From: Micropterix aruncella
Lineage: Eukaryota > Arthropoda > Insecta > Lepidoptera > Micropterigidae
DNA: 64,000 nucleotides
Reading direction: 5' to 3'
Assembly (NCBI GenBank): GCA_944548615.1
Contig: OX155964.1
Location: 20,068,653-20,132,652, forward strand
Under the pieces are notes generated by a model, which searched no databases, was not told the origin of the DNA, and saw nothing but the letters and a program-made list of their open reading frames with translations. The translations under genes were made by a program, and so were the position numbers. This document shows, piece after piece, positions 11,151 through 22,800 of the stretch; positions within the stretch are counted from its first letter, which is position 1, and each line of letters opens with the position of its first letter.

Positions 11151-12290
11151 CTAGTATAATTTGAGAGCCAATGAGACACCCGTCTCTTGAACTGGTTGTC
11201 GGTTATGTTTAAGATCTGTCCTGCGTAGGTACGAGTTAAATATATTATAGAGTTTAGGTCCGAGATATGCGTAGTGTCGTTGTCCGTATACAGTCCTCAT
11301 TTTTGGTTGAATCTGTTTGTCTTTGTGTCTAGTGTTGTGTTTGTGCTCTGGTTTGTCTTTATCCGTGTTCTTCATGAGGTCCCTTCGATAGCGCACCAAA
11401 ACAGCGCGTATGTAGATATAGTTGGCGTACGTCAAGTACTTTAAAGTCTGTATATAGGTCGTCTGACAGGGAGCGATATGGCTTCTTGTTAATGACTCTG
11501 AGCAAAGCCTTTTGCGCTTTGACCAGTGGGTCAAGATTTGTTCTTGCCGTACCGCCCCAACCGATTTGTCCGTATGTAAGTAGTCTGCGCCAGTGCATAG
11601 TAAACAGTCCGGAGTATGTTTCTTATATATTTAAATATATAAATCAACTTTCTAGTCCGTTTAGTCGTAGCCTCAATGTGTTGTGTCCATTTTAGATTTT
11701 GGTCAATGACTATTCCTAGATATTTTATTGTGTTCGTGCGTTCAAGTGGTAAACATGTACAGTTCATGTAGTCGCATTTATGTAACGTAATATGGTGGTT
11801 AGTATTGGGATGATGTCTATTGTCGATGCTAAAGGTCATATATTTAGTCTTGTACTCGTTTAGCGTCAAAAGATTATTGTCAAGCCATCGTTTAGCCAGC
11901 TTCAGTCCCGCAGTCGCCCTGTCAAACGAAGACGTCCATGTGTCGCCGTAGAATAGCAACACAGTGTCATCGGCGTAGGACAGTACGGAGCCCTGAACCT
12001 GAAGCTGGCATAGGTCATTTATGTACACTAAGAAGAGTATTGGGCCCAGTGTGCTGCCCTGTGGGACCCCATAGGAACACGGCAGGGATTCACTTGTCTC
12101 GCTGTCAATTTTAACTTGCTGCGTGCGTCCAGTTATATAGCTACGAAACCAGTCCAACTCTACGTCTAAAACTCCGAGTTTCTCAAGTTTCGTGATTAGT
12201 CTATCGTGAGGTACTGTGTCGAAAGCTTTAGCCAAGTCGAGAAAAATACCAATGCATATATTATGTATATTACATCTCAACGAATTGGTG
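11151..12290 (-). pseudogene. 5'-truncated LINE, reverse transcriptase remnant (Jockey/CR1-like)
   Basis: Minus-strand translation of 12280-11531 gives a reverse transcriptase: LDLAKAFDTVPHD, GVPQGSTLGPILFLVYINDL, the catalytic YADDT, and a KYLGIVID motif. The C-terminal part continues in two other frames (11598-11359, then 11534-11151), so at least two frameshifts break it. Sequence 5' of the RT centre, including the endonuclease, is missing: homology stops at about 12290, as in a typical 5'-truncated insertion. The motifs fit a Jockey/CR1-type non-LTR element. The clade was not tested. Confidence 0.9.
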
Positions 12291-12349
12291 TGTACTGTAA
12301 TGTTGATTTGTTAAATAATTAAATAAATATTTCTAGATTAAAATATGTT

Positions 12350-12600
12350 TAGTGCGCTCTATGGTGGACCGATTTCAACCATGACCAAATGATGCCTGCA
12401 TACCAAATTTTAGCCCAATCGAATGAAGGCCTTGGGCACTATCGTAGAGGAATACGTAGACACAGATAGACAGACAGATTTCAATCTGGAAATGGTCATA
12501 ATCGTCTCTTAGGGAGGCTCAAAATGGATATTTCCGTCTTCATCTCGACTTATATTTAGTGCGTTCACAATACTTTCCGTCCTGGTCGTTTGGCAGGCCG
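12350..12600 (+). repeat. Family C copy
   Basis: Contains GGACCGATTTCAACCA, an AAATGATGCCTGCATACCAA-type block, CACTATCGTAGAGGAATACG, a CAGACAGA run and TCCGTCTTCATCTCGA, in family C order. Confidence 0.65.
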
Positions 12601-12764
12601 GGAAATTCTAAGTAGCGAAGCGGCGGGCGCCCGAGAACATGAAGTTGCAATATCGGAAAGCAGCCAGCTATTTAGCAAGATGACGTCGAATTGAGTGGAT
12701 AAAAAAAGCTGGAGGCAGACAAGAGCGACATTAATTTAGTCGACACCATCCCGTTCATTTATTA

Positions 12765-13546
12765 TGCCTCATTTACACGCTCGCCTCGTCTCATCTCGCG
12801 TCTCATCTCGCGTCTAATATCGCGCCTCGTCGCGAGATGCTCGTGCACTAGTGTGGGCGCGAACTACTGTTAACACGCTAGCCGAGCGTTCAGTCGGCGT
12901 TGGACCTCGCAACGTGCTCGCAACATGGATGACGTAGAGACCGTTACTGCATCAGCATAACATAACATTAATAACGTTAATAGTTCTATCACATTCGTAG
13001 GCAGATGATAAAAACTTATCCATGGGTTCATAGGCAAACCAGATTGGCTTGTAAATATCATCAAAACTTGCACGGGATCTTATAGATAGATATTTTCTTG
13101 CAACACACGTGCAACCGAAAATAGGCCATTAATGAATTCTTATTTGTTTTTGAAACCGCTAAGAGTTTGTTCAAAATCTGACTTAAGCGTCATTTACTTT
13201 CTGTTTATCTTTATGATTATTTTGTTTTGGGTCCCTAAGTACTGGTTCCGACCTATAAATTTCTAAAAACAGTAACGTTTCGTTATTGCCCTCCATAACG
13301 CTGAACTAACTACATATACGGCACACTCCTTCAAATAGTAAGCAACGGAAACGACGCGAGCGTGTAAACAGCACGCTCGCGTTCGCCACGAGTCCCTTTG
13401 TATCGCGTCAAAAAACCGCTCGCGAGCGAGCGCCGCTCGCGAGCGACCACGAGTGGCGAGACTACGCGAACGTGCCGTTTACATGCTCGTGTTCGTGCTA
13501 TCTCGCATAGGCTCGCGTTAGCTCGCACGCGCATGTAAATGAGGCA
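12765..13546. mobile_element. PIF/Harbinger-like TIR element (non-autonomous)
   Basis: Terminal inverted repeats TGCCTCATTTACACGC and the inverse GCATGTAAATGAGGCA, flanked on both sides by TTA (12762-12764 and 13547-13549). Three-base TTA duplications are characteristic of the PIF/Harbinger group. The 782-b interior is rich in CTCGC and GCGAG words, including the palindromic CTCGCGAGCGAGCGCC area near 13430. No transposase is visible. Confidence 0.7.
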
Positions 13547-13794
13547 TTACATATAGTTACTGCGATCAAATGTATTTGCGTATTTCTTGCCAATCTTGAC
13601 AGATATGTCATTCAATATCTAAGTATGGGTGTTGTATCTGATGACACGTGATTAACTTAGAAAAACCTAAACTTAAATGATTGCAATCTACATCAGATTA
13701 TGACCTATATAAAATGACTTCATCATTCTAAGAAGATAGTTTCATTTTCGCTCGGATATCGAGGGATTTAACCCGAGTTATCTCGTAAAATATA

Positions 13795-13930
13795 ATAATA
13801 ATAATAATAATAAAAAACTCTTTATTTTAAATAAAAAAGGCGAGCTTATTGCCTTGCAGCAATGTCTATCAGCTAACCTATAGCTTGAGTTTATAATATA
13901 TTTAGTACGTTGGCTACGCAAAAGAACAAT
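13795..13930 (-). repeat. LINE 3' end
   Basis: Read on the minus strand: a CTGCAAGGCAATAAGCTCGCC hairpin-like segment (13859-13839) followed by A/T-rich sequence and a (TTA)n tail at 13792-13812. The same arrangement is seen on the plus strand at 22960-23090. Confidence 0.55.
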
Positions 13931-14025
13931 AAAAAAATACAAATGATAAAAAGAAACAAACAGAAACTAGAAAGAAACAGATAATAAAAAAAAGTAAAAC
14001 TAATGACTAAAATTAAATAAGGACG

Positions 14026-14490
14026 CAGAGGAAAGGAAGGAGGGGAAGAAGGAAAGGGAAGCGAAAAGCGGTTAATTTATGGATTTTAAGGTTATATGCT
14101 CCCAAATATCATAATTGAAGTCGTTTTAAAAAACAACAAAAAATCAATTGTGTCATCCCAAGATTTTTCTCGACATGTAGCCAATGATTGATTTGCCGGT
14201 AAGCAGCCACCCCCTTCGTGCGCTAAACCCCCTAAACACCCCCCAAATCCCCCCCCCCCTTCATTCCACAATTACACCCCCCCTTCTCCCCCGCCCTTCC
14301 TCCTCCCTCATCAACCCAAACCTTCCCCCCCTCCTCTCCCTTGCCTTCCGCTTACTCCCCCTTAATTCCCCTCTACCCTCCCTTGACCCCCACTTCAACC
14401 CCCCCTCAAACAACATAAAACCCCCTTACCCTTCTCCCTCCCTCTCCCCCACGTCCCCCCCTCCCCCTCTTTTATCTCTTGCGATGACCA
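14026..14490. repeat. Strand-skewed low-complexity tract
   Basis: A purine-rich patch (14026-14072, GGAAAGGAAGGAGG type) is followed by about 280 b made almost only of C and T with some A (14205-14490). The 103-codon frame on the plus strand (Pro/Leu/Ser-rich) is a by-product of that composition. Confidence 0.7.
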
Positions 14491-14640
14491 AATGATGGCT
14501 TCATACCAAATTTCAGCTTAATCGGGCGAAGCGTTTGGGCGCTATCGTGGAGAAATACGGACTGTCAGACAGACACACAGACACACATAAGTGCGTCCAC
14601 AATACTTTCCTTGCCAACAAAGTAAAAAAAAGAGAGTAGA
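14485..14640 (+). repeat. Family C fragment
   Basis: ATGACCAAATGATGGC, CAAATTTCAGCTTAATCGG, GGCGCTATCGTGGAG and a CAGACAGACACAC run. Confidence 0.6.
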
Positions 14641-15269
14641 GATTACATGCCTTTTCGGCAGACAATAGAAAAAAATCTGTTGGTAAACCATAAGCTATTA
14701 GATCTGAATCTATTTCCGAGTTGGGCAACAAGAGGAAATATTTAAATATTCATTTGTTTTATGGCCATAAATAAATATATATATATATAATAATATACTT
14801 TAAACGCCTTACTGTTTTTAAATGTATCTTAATGACTTTGGCATGTCAAATGGCAAAATACCGCAGAAAGAATTGCTCTGATAACAGAGGTCAAAGGAAT
14901 GTTTATGTCTATATTTCCTTGTAACAATTGTATTAACGTAACAATAATTACGTTGTTTAGTCTGGTAGTATTTAAGAAGAGTTTTAAGAAATGTTCCAAA
15001 AACCTATTATATATTAATATTTTCCAGTCTTCGCATTTAATTCAGTATTTCTTCGGAGGCCTCCAGAACGTGTCTGGATTTTATAATATAACAAAAACTG
15101 AAATAACTCTTTGTATTTAGGCAAAATACACAGCACATGGGCTTTGCTACAATATACATAAAAGAAATGTAAGGATTTACTAAAAATCGGTTGTGTCACC
15201 CCAAGACTTTCCAGGCAAGTAGCCAAAGACAGATTTTATCTGAGTATTAAATTCATAAATAAAATTGAC
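14641..15269. other. Unassigned AT-rich stretch
   Basis: (AT)n at 14773-14790. A 73-codon plus-strand frame (14899-15120) resembles nothing known. A short family C-like word (TGTCACCCCAAGACTTTCCA) occurs at 15193. Confidence 0.4.
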
Positions 15270-15790
15270 AAACGCCATCTCTCGGCTTACGGGCGAATTC
15301 GGTTAGCTTTTGTTCCAGCTGTTGGACCTTGGCCGAGAAACGTACCGCTCCGCCCGAGGCGTTAATATTTGTAGCTGTATATGAGATATTCCAATCATGA
15401 TTTCCCAATATGATTTCGGCCTAACAAGGCATATGTGTACCAAATTTCAAGTCTCTAAGTCTAATATTTCGAGATTGATATATGACTTTACTCCCTGGTG
15501 GGCCGATTTCAACCACAACTCTTGCCATTACCAAATGATGCCGGCATGCCAAATTTCAGCTCAATCGGATTAAGCGTTTGGGCGCTGTCGTGGAGGAAAA
15601 CCAGACAAACAGACTTCAAACAGGAAACGGTCCTAATGGTCTCAGAAGGGGGGGGGGGGTGGTCAAGATGGATGTTTGATTGAGTCTTTAACTCGATTTT
15701 TAGCGCGTTCACAATACTTTGCCTCCTGGTCGGTTGGTGTGGGAAAGTTAGTTGCACCGGGTCATCCATTGTGACGTCATAACTACACCC
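15270..15790 (+). repeat. Family C copy, longest in the window
   Basis: Carries the landmarks in order: ACCAAATTTCAAGTCTCTAA, GTCTAATATTTCGAGATTG, CTCCCTGGTGGGCCGATTTC, a CAAATTTCAGCTCAATCGG block, GGCGCTGTCGTGGAGGA, a G run (15648-15658) and TTCACAATACTTTGCC. The frames at 15498-15799 follow the repeat. Confidence 0.65.
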
Positions 15791-15857
15791 GGCCCGCAAA
15801 GCACTCGTCGCTCCGTCCAGCTAAACTTTGAAACTTTTATCGATATAGATACATATA

Positions 15858-16265
15858 TCGTCGCCTCACAATTATAACTTGATAACTCGAAAATTGACAT
15901 TTTTGAGATAAGTACGCCAGATGATGTAAAAATATCAACTCTATATTCCCTTAAAATCAGATAACTGAAATTCCCCCGCTCTTAGGAGTTAACGGTGGTT
16001 GATAAGTTGAAAATCAGCTCCAGCTATAATACTAAAAATCGATATGGAGACTTATCTAGCTGAAAGTTCGCAGCACTGTCTGCTATAGTAACGCAAGAAC
16101 TCGATATCTCCACTTATGTAGTTTTAGGTTAGTATTTAGGTCCACTAATTAGTTTCCACAAATCAAAAATGGTTAAAGAGTTGAAACTAAAAAAAAACAT
16201 TTGCAAACGCGTTTATCTCAGAACTACTAAAATCGAGTTATCGAGTTATAATTGTAAGGCGACGA
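15858..16265. mobile_element. Foldback MITE inside a family A copy
   Basis: The left arm CGTCGCCTCACAATTATAAC pairs with the right arm GTTATAATTGTAAGGCGACG. Pairing continues inward (AACTCGAAAAT... / ...ATCGAGTTATCGAG, GAGATAAG / TATCTCAGA). Family A-like words (ATAGATACATATA) lie just outside on the left and the rest of family A on the right, so the element is probably inserted in it. Confidence 0.6.
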
Positions 16266-16555
16266 TATATTTTCGGAATGTACTCAATCAGACCTTTCAT
16301 TTGACACTAAACACGACCCTATTTATGTTAATTTATTGACATTTGGAGATTTGGATATTTAATCAACTATTTACTTGATATTTTAACAGTTGTAGTGCCC
16401 TATGACACTCGGGATGACGTAACTGTTTTAGCATTACCACAAACTTCTAAATCGGCTCTAGCGTTTAGAAGTTACAGTTGAATAAAGAAACGGAAAACAT
16501 ACAAAGATGAAACCTGAACAGATTACACTCCTTTTTTCTGGACAGTCGTGTAAAA
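16266..16555 (-). repeat. Family A copy
   Basis: Reverse-oriented: TCATTTGACACTAAACACGA, TCTAAATCGGCTCTAGCGTT, ATAAAGAAACGGAAAACATA and the terminus GGACAGTCGTGTAAA at 16539-16553. Confidence 0.75.
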
Positions 16556-18353
16556 AAAGAGCCTCGTTGGAGGTAGAAGTGAAGTTAAACTGTGATCATT
16601 CACATAATTACAGTTTGTTGCCATGATAGGAGTAGTTGGACTGACCAGTAACCCAGTTTTCGTCAGAAATATACGAAGTATATACGACATATACGTAAAA
16701 ACGGCGTCATTACCTCAATTATATCTATAATTACACCTATATATATTTAGCATAATTTGGAATTTATTTTTATTTTGTGTATACAAAAAAAAATACAATT
16801 TTACAGATGATTTTTGAGGTAGTAACTGGTTTTCAGCAAAAACCCCTGAAAAACTATTTTGTGAAGAAAACGATTACCCAAGCCACGGCCTGCAAATTAA
16901 TAAATTTTATTTTATTATTTGAAACATAATACAACATCATTCAAGTTTAGACATGATTCAAAATAAGCCGATTAGAGGTATTATGCTTTTGTGTCGCTTT
17001 AAACTGGGCAACATGAAAGAAAAGAAAGACTAGCATACTTAGACATTAAGCAAACTGCATTTAACTCTTCTCTAATAAAAAATACTGCAGATTTGCGAAA
17101 TTTTACTCTTCGAAAGTATTTTTGTTTTAAATTATATACAATTAATTATGTAGATAAAGTAAAACAAGGCATAGAGAAACTTCGAAACATAATATGTCAT
17201 CTACAGCTACAGCACATTAACTCTTACAATATTTTTCATTTAAAATGATCGTCCAATGAATGTGTTGCTTGAGGTAAAATAAGTGACGCTAATTTTGAAT
17301 AATTCTTTTATTGTCAGTTGGTTTCGTTACGGTTCGTAAAAGGAAATGATACGTTTATCCTTGGATTCGCGATGGTTAAAGTGTTGAATTAACATGATTT
17401 GACTGCGTCAATAGAGACACTACAGCTACAGAGCAGGTGGAATAAATAAATTAAAAAGGCTAAGATACAATGTCAACGCTAAAATTGATATGGATTCGAC
17501 TGACAAATTATTCTCCTCCGAACGTCTTCACTTTTTGGTAAAATAAAAAGACAATTTCCAACAACTTGTGAAATGACTACTACCTACACGAAATCTGGTG
17601 TCAATGCCAATTTGATACCCTTCCTGCCCTGTTCAAATTGCATAGTCGCACCTCTATATTTGGAACGTGGCGTTTGCCCTCTTTAGGGCCTGGGGAAACG
17701 CTATTTCAAGGGATTGCCGGGGTGGGGGTGGGGGGGGGGGGGGATATTTTTGAAGTATTAAACAGTTTTTATATCGGCAGTACAAATATCTCGGTGCAAT
17801 GTCAGAGAGTGGACCGGGATCACCAGTACGGAACAGCTTTCCCGGATAACGCAAGACCGACAAAAGTATTCAGAGCTAACGGCCAACCTCCAGTAATGGA
17901 GAGGCACTTCGAGAAGAAGAGGAAGAAAACAGTTTTTAGGAAAATTTTACTTATAAAATACAAAGCATAACCGAAAGAATCAGCGCGGAAGTCACAGCGA
18001 AATTTATCTAAATTTTAATCATTCTATTTTATTAGCTCTTCGCATTATTAACTCTGAGATTCATTGAGTTCCCTTTGGTAACTAATGTTTAAAAGGGATA
18101 CCAGTAAACATTTTTTTGTAAATTTTCATTTACTTTCACTACGAGTTTTACAGAACTATACTGTAATATAAATGCACTTCTACCGATACATACATATATA
18201 AAATGAAATATAAATAATTCATTAAATTGCTGCAAAGTCATACTACGAAATGCTGTTTTTCGGGTTTGCCTAGGGACTGGCTGCAGTCTTACTTCTCCGA
18301 TTCCCGAACTTAGGGTTGTATAACGTTCTTCTTTATAGGGTCACGGATAAGTT
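16556..18353. other. 1.8-kb stretch without a recognised gene
   Basis: AT-rich and heavily stopped. A 110-codon frame (17638-17970) spans a G run (17727-17743) and has no domain I can name. No repeat landmark seen. Confidence 0.4.
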
Positions 18354-18600
18354 TTATTTTATTTTCTTATAACCCTTAGTCCTACGGATTTTATGCATTG
18401 GTACTTGACCATTAAAAGTGTACAATTCATCTTTTCCTTTCGTTATTATTAGTACGTCGTCAGCATAAGGTGGTATTGCTGGTAGACTGATCTCTTCATT
18501 CTGATCTAGTTTTACCGAGCCTATTTCCTCATCAAGGGTCGTAATAACCTGATCTATAACTGTGATAAATAATCTAGACGAAAACGACATTCCTGTTTGA
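18354..18600 (-). pseudogene. Reverse transcriptase fragment
   Basis: The minus-strand frame reads SFSSRLFITVIDQVI, then EEISLPAIPPYADDVLII. This is the palm region of a non-LTR reverse transcriptase with the catalytic YADD, about 60 residues long and with no neighbouring RT sequence on either side. It is a short remnant, possibly RTE-like. Confidence 0.65.
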
Positions 18601-20706
18601 CTCCTCTACCCTAAGATCATTTCTTACTGCTGACCAAACCATAAGTTCATTCGTTGATGCAAGTATTAATTATGTTACTAATAATAATAAATTAATTCGT
18701 TTGTTATCATTTTAATACTGTTACATATCTTGCCTTATCATTCATTTCAGGAGGAAAATGAAATAAAATAAAGATAATTGATGGACCGCTAAAGCTATCG
18801 CATTTATGGATATTTTTGGCAAATAAGGTATGAAACCATCAAAGTTCAAATCAAACTCCCGTTTGGCCTGTTTTATTTTGGACTTAGGCACTATTTTACG
18901 TATTAAATGCATTATAGGAACATGTTCTACATTGTTGATTTTTTAACTTCACCCGATTATATTCAAAACGCTTATTCCGAATACGCAATAATCTTTATTC
19001 GGCCTCAATAAATAAGCGAGTTATACGAGTAGGCATTCAAAGAAGCGTCAAAGTCATACATTTCGTGTTTTTTTAATGTATCTAAATATGTTTCTTTTTG
19101 TCTTGAAATATTGAGCGTCCGAGGTATTTTCACATCAAATTTAGCATTACAATAATCGAATCTGTTTTCTTTAGTGTATGCTTCTTTTTTTGAGAAAGGT
19201 TCTATAGAACATATATTCCCTTTTTTTATATAAAACAGTCATTTTTAACTACAAAAGTCATGAGGTGATGATTTCACATGAATAACCCATGTGAAGAATA
19301 ACAAGCTACAGTAACAGACCATTGGAGTTTCTTAAAGAAGAAGAAAATAATAAAACCGTGGTTGCATTCGTAAGCGGCATCACTTTCGGTGTTTTGTATC
19401 AGGCGCATATAGGTACGCAGGAGATAAAGCGTATGTTCACGCAACGCAGGCGCTAATCAGTATAATCGTACTCTATAAGATTTGTTATCACTTCCACTCG
19501 TATGGGCTCCTGATACAATCGGACTAACCAGGCAAAAGCAGCAACGAAATCTCAGTGAATTAAAAAAAAATCGCCATCTAGTGGCAATCGTTAAAAGCTG
19601 CCGTAATTGTCACGAACAAGTTCGCGCGATCGCCGATAGTGACGCTATCTTCAAGTTTTCGTTTTAATTCACCAGTGTATTGACAGATGGCATAAATTTC
19701 TCATTTCTCTCATTTTTAATCTTGATTTTTTGTACATGATAGATAATAGATCCGATAATTCCACAGAAAACACATATGGCTGATGTTCATAATGACTAAA
19801 GCCTCGCCAGACTACTGAAGTTTGAAGTGCGCACAATTATAGGTAACGCCAAGTTACTCTTACGCGCTTTGGCGATCGCAAATCACAACCAGATGTTCAA
19901 AGGCCAAAAATTTTGTTCGTTTTTTCAGGTGCCAGACACGTTTGCCTTGCCTATAGATCAGCCAGATTATTTTTTTAGATCAGCGATGGCTCTCCCGCGC
20001 GCTCTATCGGTGAAATCATGAAACCGACTTCTCAGAATCATAGTTCTTACTTTTCGCCACCAGCTCGATTATTGCAGAAATAGCGCTTGGCACTATGTTA
20101 GCCCCCTCCCCCACCTCTTCAATTAGTTACTGAATAATCGTCGTTTGGTGACAGCGAAAATCAGTACCGAAAAAATCTCCGAAGTACACAAGCTCCGTGA
20201 CTAAAACCTCAATTTGTAGTTTCAAAGAAAACGACGGATCTCATTCGATATTGGAATGTAATTTAATCAGCGAATTTTATTACAAAAGCGGAGGTAGTAC
20301 GCAAAAACATTTATAACAAATACAGTATTATTATGTACAATGTATCACAATATTGGGAGTTTAATTCTCCGGTAAATCGACACTTAACAAATACGCAATA
20401 ATCAATAATATATAAAAAAACCTCTGATTTTCCTCAGAGAAATCACCTTAAGTACGTGTGAGGTACTTATAAGAAACAAAAATACATTTATTAATAAAAA
20501 ACGTTCAGAACGAAATTGCACAACACGATTTTCTTAAAAATACTAAAATACTATCGTTTATTAATTTTTAAAAATTGTCTTAATTTAAGTAATTTAATTG
20601 ACTATTTTATGTGTATAGAGACCAAAGGCACGGAAACAGTCAATTTTTCGGTTTGGGTGTACAAATCGATGGATGAATGTTAAGCTGGGTTTCGATCAGA
20701 TTAGAG
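18601..20706. other. 2.1-kb stretch without a recognised gene
   Basis: AT-rich. Two 61-64 codon frames (19482-19667, 19827-20021) show no domain. A 19550-19660 patch with a CGCCATCTAGTGGCAA word resembles pieces of other repeats. Confidence 0.4.
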
Positions 20707-21102
20707 CAGCTGTTTTTCAACCTTTTTTAGATCGCGACCCCTTAGGCTATCTGTAAATACTTGTAAAATAAAATGAATGAAAAATTTGTATGAATAGATT
20801 TATTTAACATTGGGATATTCAAGATGCACCGATGCCCCATTAGATCAGCATGGTCGCTAAGCCCGGAAGTAATGTTTAAATTATGTTTTTCACTTCCGAA
20901 TCTGTACTTAACTGTTTTCATATTAGATCAATATAAAGTTTCATAAAAGCAATAGCAAAACACATTATAAATATTTTTCTCTTCCGAGGCTGTAAAAGTT
21001 TGCATATTTACATAAATAATTATTTTGTAATACTTTCGACTTTTATTTTTAGATAGCCTACGACCCCCCAGGGGGTCGCATCTCACTGGTTGAAAATCGC
21101 TG
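20707..21102. mobile_element. hAT-like MITE, 396 b
   Basis: TIRs CAGCTGTTTTTCAACC and the inverse GGTTGAAAATCGCTG, each followed inward by matching GACCCCT / AGGGGGTC and AGGCTATCT / AGATAGCCT words. Flanked by an 8-b duplication with one mismatch (GATTAGAG 20699-20706, GATTAGTG 21103-21110), as hAT elements make. No coding sequence. Confidence 0.8.
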
Positions 21103-21112
21103 GATTAGTGTA

Positions 21113-21535
21113 TTTTTTACACGACTGCCTAACACAAAAATGTGTAATGTGTTCAGGGTTCATTTATGTACTTATGTTTTCCGTTTCTTTATTCCACAAT
21201 AACTTCTAAATGCTTGAACCGATTTAGACGTGTGTGGTATTGTTAGAATTGTTATGTCAACCCGAGTGTCATACGGTATATTAACTGTCCAAATATCAAG
21301 TAAGTAGTTGTCTAAATGTTCAAATGCCAACAAATTAATATAAATATATCGTGCTTAGTGTCAAATGAAAGGTATGATTGAGTATATTCCGGAATTATAC
21401 ATGTATCTACATGGATAAATACATAAACCACAAATATTTCATAAAAATACCGTAATAAAAATATTTATAAAAACAAGAGTTCACTTTCTGTAACGGCAGA
21501 TGTGTTTTTTATTCATTTTAATATATTTACTTGTT
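21113..21535 (+). repeat. Family A copy, nearly complete
   Basis: From TTTTTTACACGACTGCC through GTGTTCAGGGTTCATTT, TTTCCGTTTCTTTATTCC and ACTGTCCAAATATCAAGTAA to TTTTAATATATTTACTTGTT. Followed at 21557 by a second, 5'-truncated copy. Confidence 0.8.
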
Positions 21536-21556
21536 AAGATATACATTTTAATAGAT

Positions 21557-21860
21557 ACCGATTTAGACGTGTGTGTGGTATTGTTAGAATTGTTAGGTCC
21601 TCCCGAGTGTCATACGGTATACTGTCCAAATATCAAGTAAATAGTTATCTAAATGTCCAAATGGCATTAAATGAATATAAATATAAAGTGTTTAGTGTCA
21701 AATGAAAGGTCTGATTGAGTACATTCTGTATCTATATAGATAAATACATAAACTACAAATGTTTCATAAAAAACGTAATAAAAATATTTATAAATACAAT
21801 ACGTTTACTTTCTGTAACGGCAGACGTTTTTTTATTCATTTTAATATATTTACTTGTTTA
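21557..21860 (+). repeat. Family A, tandem second copy of the 3' part
   Basis: Repeats 21219-21535 starting at ACCGATTTAGACGTGTGTG, offset about 338 b, ending again in TTTACTTGTT. It is a local duplication rather than an independent insertion. Confidence 0.75.
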
Positions 21861-22119
21861 GATTTAAAATGCTAGCCAATAAATAACAGACGGATATGAA
21901 TATTTCTTGGTCCCAAGAAGGTTTCTCAAGAAGTTTGTTTGAGTGCGATTCTGACGCAGATCGAGGAAGCCCAGCTTATGAAATGCAATTAATTACACAC
22001 AGAAGGTAATAAATAAAATTATTAAAAAATGGAGCCTTTGTACGTTTTTTTATAAATATAATTACTCATCACAGAATGTTTCTTTTAGTAACCGTATTTT
22101 TTGTCTTATGGCAACACAG

Positions 22120-22125
22120 TTTATT
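22120..22125 (-). terminator. Poly(A) signal of the ETS gene
   Basis: AATAAA on the minus strand, about 100 b after the TGA at 22227. It is the first such hexamer downstream, which would give a short 3' UTR ending near 22100. Confidence 0.55.
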
Positions 22126-22226
22126 TGGAAGATTCGCAACTAACGTCTTTGCTTCTACAATATTCGGGAAGCAAATTTTCGGACGGTTCGAAGCACTGGA
22201 TCCTTCACTTCCAGGGTGTGTGGCGC

Positions 22227-22449
22227 TCAGCTCCCGCCGCTTCCGTTTGCGGCTTCGAAGTTGGGGTCGTCGGTTTGGTATTTGGGGCCGTTCTGCCCGA
22301 ACTGATAGACGAGCCTCGCCGTGGGCACAGACTCGAGCACGTGCTGCTTGTAGTGGTATCTCATGGCTCTGCTAAATTTCTCGAAGGACATCTTAGAGTT
22401 GTTGCGTTTGCCGCCCCAGAGTCGCGCTACTTCGTCCGCCCGGACGAAC
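22227..22449 (-). CDS. ETS transcription factor, terminal coding exon (rest of the ETS domain)
   Basis: Completes the gene begun at 53028. The acceptor is a pyrimidine-rich tract ending in AG at 22451-22450. The first exon base completes Arg311, and 73 further codons follow to TGA at 22229-22227. Seen: Phe312-Val313 continuing the beta-strand, the ARLWG motif (Trp322), the recognition helix at about 331-346 with the two expected DNA-contacting arginines (Arg338, Arg341) in SRAMRYHYK, and the LVYQFG strand (357-362). A 22-residue tail follows. The family usually has Tyr where His343 stands. SRAM and a closing FG-x-N are typical of ESE/ELF members rather than of E74 or PDEF types. No plus-strand frame here resembles a known protein. 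The joined frame and domain continuity make the link to exon 1 very secure even though the exons are 29.6 kb apart. Confidence 0.94.
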
Positions 22450-22800
22450 CTGGAAGTAAGGAAAAAATAGGTTTAGATCCAGTTCAAAAGGCGAGATTAA
22501 GGTTACCGTGTCTAATGCTAGATGGTACTTAAGTTTAAAAAATAAAAAAACAGGATATTATATAGGAAAATAATGACAAATCACCTAAACCTAAAGCAAA
22601 TTATCTAAAACAAAGAACACCTAAAGCAAAGTATCTATAAAAATGATTTAAAATATAAAAGAAACATGTTCGTTTACACCATTCTATCTCCACGAGCTTT
22701 TTGAACCATTACGTTTCCTCGGCCTCGTACTTCGATCAGCCTCTGACAGTTTACTAAAAAATCCGTGTCATTATACTAATTTCTATTCCTACTTTTTCTG

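Noticed and set aside
14184..14495. Proline/serine-rich protein
   Set aside because: Product of an almost pure pyrimidine tract; no other coding evidence.
22076..22532. Overlapping plus-strand frames of 99 and 143 codons
   Set aside because: They are antisense to the terminal ETS exon; the minus-strand translation matches the ETS domain precisely.
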